Assembly: GCA_964648215.1 (NCBI GenBank)
Contig: CAZYMF010000003.1
Span: 1 to 64,000 of the forward strand
DNA length: 64,000 nt
Direction of reading: 5' to 3'
Source: CAZYMF01 sp964648215
GTDB lineage: Bacteria > Desulfobacterota > Binatia > HRBIN30 > JACQVA1
A program made the position numbers and the translations under genes. Shown here piece after piece: positions 62,390 through 64,000 of the stretch; position 1 is the stretch's first letter, and every line of letters begins with the position of its first letter. A model generated the notes under the pieces. It searched no databases. It saw nothing but the letters and a program-made list of their open reading frames with translations, and was not told the origin of the DNA.

Positions 62390-63265
62390 ATGACGACGCG
62401 ACCATTGTCTGACCTGCTGGGCTACCCGGCCGAAGCGCGCTTGCTGATCATCAACGCCGACGACTTCGGCATGTGCCAGGCCGAGAACGCCGCCACCATT
62501 GCCGGGCTCGAGGCTGGTGCGTTCTCGTCGTCGACGGCGATGGTGCCGTGCCCGTGGTTCAACGAGGTCGTCGGGTTTGCCGCGCGGCATCCCCGGGCGG
62601 ACATCGGCGTCCACGTCACCCACACCAGCGAATGGCAACTCTACAAGTGGGGGCCCGTGGCCGGCCGCTCGACGGTGCCGTCGCTGGTGGACGGCCGCGG
62701 TCATTTTCACCCGCGCACCGAGGACGTGTACGAGTCGGCGCGGCTCGCCGAGGTCGAAGTCGAGACTCGCGCCCAGATCGACGCGGCGCTCGCCGCGGGG
62801 ATCGACGTCACCCACCTCGACTCGCACATGGGCACGCTTCAGCTCGATCCGGATTACCACGCCCTCTACGTCCGGCTGGCAGCCGAGTACCGCCTGCCGA
62901 TTCGCATGGCGCACGGCGGTTGGCTGACCGCGATGGGTTTTGGAAGGATCGTGGAGCAGGCCGACCGGCTCGGGGTCCTGCGGCCGGACTACTTCTACGT
63001 CGGCGGTCCGCCGAGCCCGGCGGAGACCCCGGCCTACTGGACCGCGCTGCTGCAGCGGCTCCACCCCGGAGTCAGCGAGATCTACATTCACGCCGCCCGG
63101 GGCACCGAGGAGCTGCAAGCGATGACCGACTCGTGGCAACAACGCGAGGCGGATTTCACCTTCTTCACCTCACCGGCAACCCGAACGTTGCTGCAGGAGC
63201 TCGGCATCGTCCAGATCGGCTACCGCGCCTTGCGCGCGGCACAGCGCAGCTTGACGCCATGCTGA
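62390..63265 (+). CDS. ChbG/HpnK-family deacetylase
   Basis: This 291-residue protein is a YdjC/ChbG/HpnK-type metal-dependent deacetylase. The metal motif is LIINADDFGM near residue 18 (Asp-Asp). The second His pair is in THLDSHMG near residue 140, and ADIGVHVTH near 75 supplies another. HpnK-type members act on hopanoid sugar tails and ChbG-type members on chito-oligosaccharides. The ATG at 62390 has no good ribosome site but starts the conserved domain. It overlaps the next gene by seven bases (ATGCTGA), so the two are probably translated together. Confidence 0.9.
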   Translation: MTTRPLSDLLGYPAEARLLIINADDFGMCQAENAATIAGLEAGAFSSSTAMVPCPWFNEVVGFAARHPRADIGVHVTHTSEWQLYKWGPVAGRSTVPSLVDGRGHFHPRTEDVYESARLAEVEVETRAQIDAALAAGIDVTHLDSHMGTLQLDPDYHALYVRLAAEYRLPIRMAHGGWLTAMGFGRIVEQADRLGVLRPDYFYVGGPPSPAETPAYWTALLQRLHPGVSEIYIHAARGTEELQAMTDSWQQREADFTFFTSPATRTLLQELGIVQIGYRALRAAQRSLTPC

Positions 63266-63795
63266 CCGCACTGCTGTCCATCCTGCTGATCTTCGCCGGG
63301 GTCGGTCTTCTGCTCTACCTGGTGTCGCTTCTCTTCAACGCCTTCAGCCTGCCCCTCGACGGCGTCTGGGAGCGCTGGCGGATCGCCCGCTGCGTCGCCC
63401 GCGGCCGGCGTGGCGATGCCTTGCGGGAAGCCGGTGACGTCGACGGCGCGCTGCGCGAGTTCCGCGCCGCCTTCTTTCTGTATCCGGTCCGCAATCGGAC
63501 GGCCGCCAGCGTGGTCGTCAACCACCACACCGGTCTGCTCAGTCGCCTGATCGCGCTCACGGAGGACGTTCAGGGTGGCACGGTGCGTCTGTTCTCGCTG
63601 GCCAAGGTCGATCGATTGCTGAACGAGCGCAGTGAGCTGCAGCGCCGCTACTTCAACGCCCGCGGAGCACCCAACCGGCAGCGCCGCCGTCAACTCGACC
63701 ACGATCTCGATCAGAACCGGCGCGAGCTGCAAGCCGCCTTGCGCCAGATGATCGTGGAGATACGTGCCTCACGCCAACCCGCGCGCCTGCAGTGA
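63259..63795 (+). CDS. Small membrane-anchored protein of unknown function
   Basis: This 178-residue protein has one N-terminal hydrophobic helix (LLSILLIFAGVGLLLYLVSLLF, about 4-25). A charged, Arg-rich helical region follows (about 40-110), with TPR-like A..AGDVDGALREFRAAF near residue 58, and then a basic C-terminus. I do not recognise the family. It overlaps the deacetylase gene, which suggests a shared role in the envelope. No catalytic motif is visible. Confidence 0.75.
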   Translation: MLTALLSILLIFAGVGLLLYLVSLLFNAFSLPLDGVWERWRIARCVARGRRGDALREAGDVDGALREFRAAFFLYPVRNRTAASVVVNHHTGLLSRLIALTEDVQGGTVRLFSLAKVDRLLNERSELQRRYFNARGAPNRQRRRQLDHDLDQNRRELQAALRQMIVEIRASRQPARLQ

Positions 63796-63892
63796 AGCCG
63801 CCCGCGCCGGCTCGGTATGTTGTTCGAGCCCGACGAAGATGGTACGACCGCGCCGTTAGTCGCCGTGCTGAGCCCACCCCCAACGGAGGACG

Positions 63893-64000
63893 ATGATGGG
63901 AAAGGCCGCCCGTCTCCAACGCAGTAGGCGGATCGACCCGAAACCGATCGATCCGTCGATCTCGATCACCGATCTGGTCGATCACGCATTTCTCGCCTAC
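63893..64000 (+). CDS. N-terminal fragment, possibly deoxyhypusine synthase family
   Basis: The window ends 36 codons into this gene. GGAGGA lies just before tandem ATGs at 63893 and 63896. The visible part has PKPIDPSISITDLVDHAFLAY. That resembles the start of bacterial deoxyhypusine synthase-like proteins, which transfer an aminobutyl group from spermidine. The fragment is too short for certainty, and the active-site lysine is beyond the window. Confidence 0.45.
   Translation, partial: MMGKAARLQRSRRIDPKPIDPSISITDLVDHAFLAY

Overview
The window is GC-rich, gene-dense bacterial chromosome from a diderm organism (lptC-lptA-lptB, ExbB/ExbD, several lipoproteins and a chemosensory array). The gene mix points to an uncultured lineage near the former Deltaproteobacteria, for example Binatota or Desulfobacterota: many single catabolic oxidoreductases, DUF1329 and DUF6502 proteins, a Gld-like ABC exporter, phosphatidylcholine synthase, a type-IV-pilus-class chemosensory cluster and a probable selenoprotein. 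That placement is inference, because no rRNA gene is present. A run of 100 Ns (59295-59394) shows the sequence is a scaffold. I saw no tRNA, CRISPR array, insertion sequence or prophage.

Layout. 1-9800: the 3' end of a TrpB2-type gene, then catabolic genes: carboxylesterase, two atypical SDRs, a lipoprotein alkylsulfatase, an AraC regulator divergent from an extradiol dioxygenase-like gene, and an FAD monooxygenase. 9800-14440 (minus strand): a four-gene ExbB-ExbD-VWA-TPR operon whose VWA protein carries a TonB-like S-x3-H membrane anchor. 14440-26800: a loose collection including a luciferase-like oxidoreductase, DUF6502, a metallo-beta-lactamase-fold protein that has lost its metal ligands, PAC2, an FAH-family hydrolase, a beta-helix lipoprotein, LysR, a glutaryl-CoA dehydrogenase-type enzyme and a membrane pyrophosphatase. 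26800-30520: a Gld-like ABC exporter with DUF4340. 30650-32740: M48 protease, phosphatidylcholine synthase and a cold-shock gene with a long leader and a clear terminator.

33089-38756 is the conserved housekeeping run lptC-lptA-lptB-rpoN-hpf-ptsN-rapZ-ptsH. It links LPS transport, sigma-54, ribosome hibernation and the nitrogen PTS. 38825-43081 carries an LpoA-like lipoprotein, a DUF1329 protein and the collapsed remnant of a second DUF1329 gene. 43546-59294 is one long chemosensory operon: CheW-DUF4388, two response regulators, CheW, MCP, CheR, a CheA hybrid with three HPt domains, CheB, and a giant coiled-coil protein ending in receiver-like domains. The assembly gap cuts this last gene.

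After the gap come a small secreted protein, BolA, a peroxiredoxin whose peroxidatic cysteine codon is TGA followed by a SECIS-like hairpin (probable selenocysteine), a DUF4412 protein, a MaoC-type dehydratase, a ChbG/HpnK-type deacetylase, a small membrane protein and the first codons of another gene.

The most unusual items are the selenocysteine peroxiredoxin (60069-60527), the ExbB-ExbD-VWA-TPR operon, the coiled-coil/pseudo-receiver protein in the chemosensory operon, the metal-site-less MBL protein, the DUF1329 remnant, and a 120-base dispersed intergenic repeat, one copy of which supplies the stop codon of its upstream gene.
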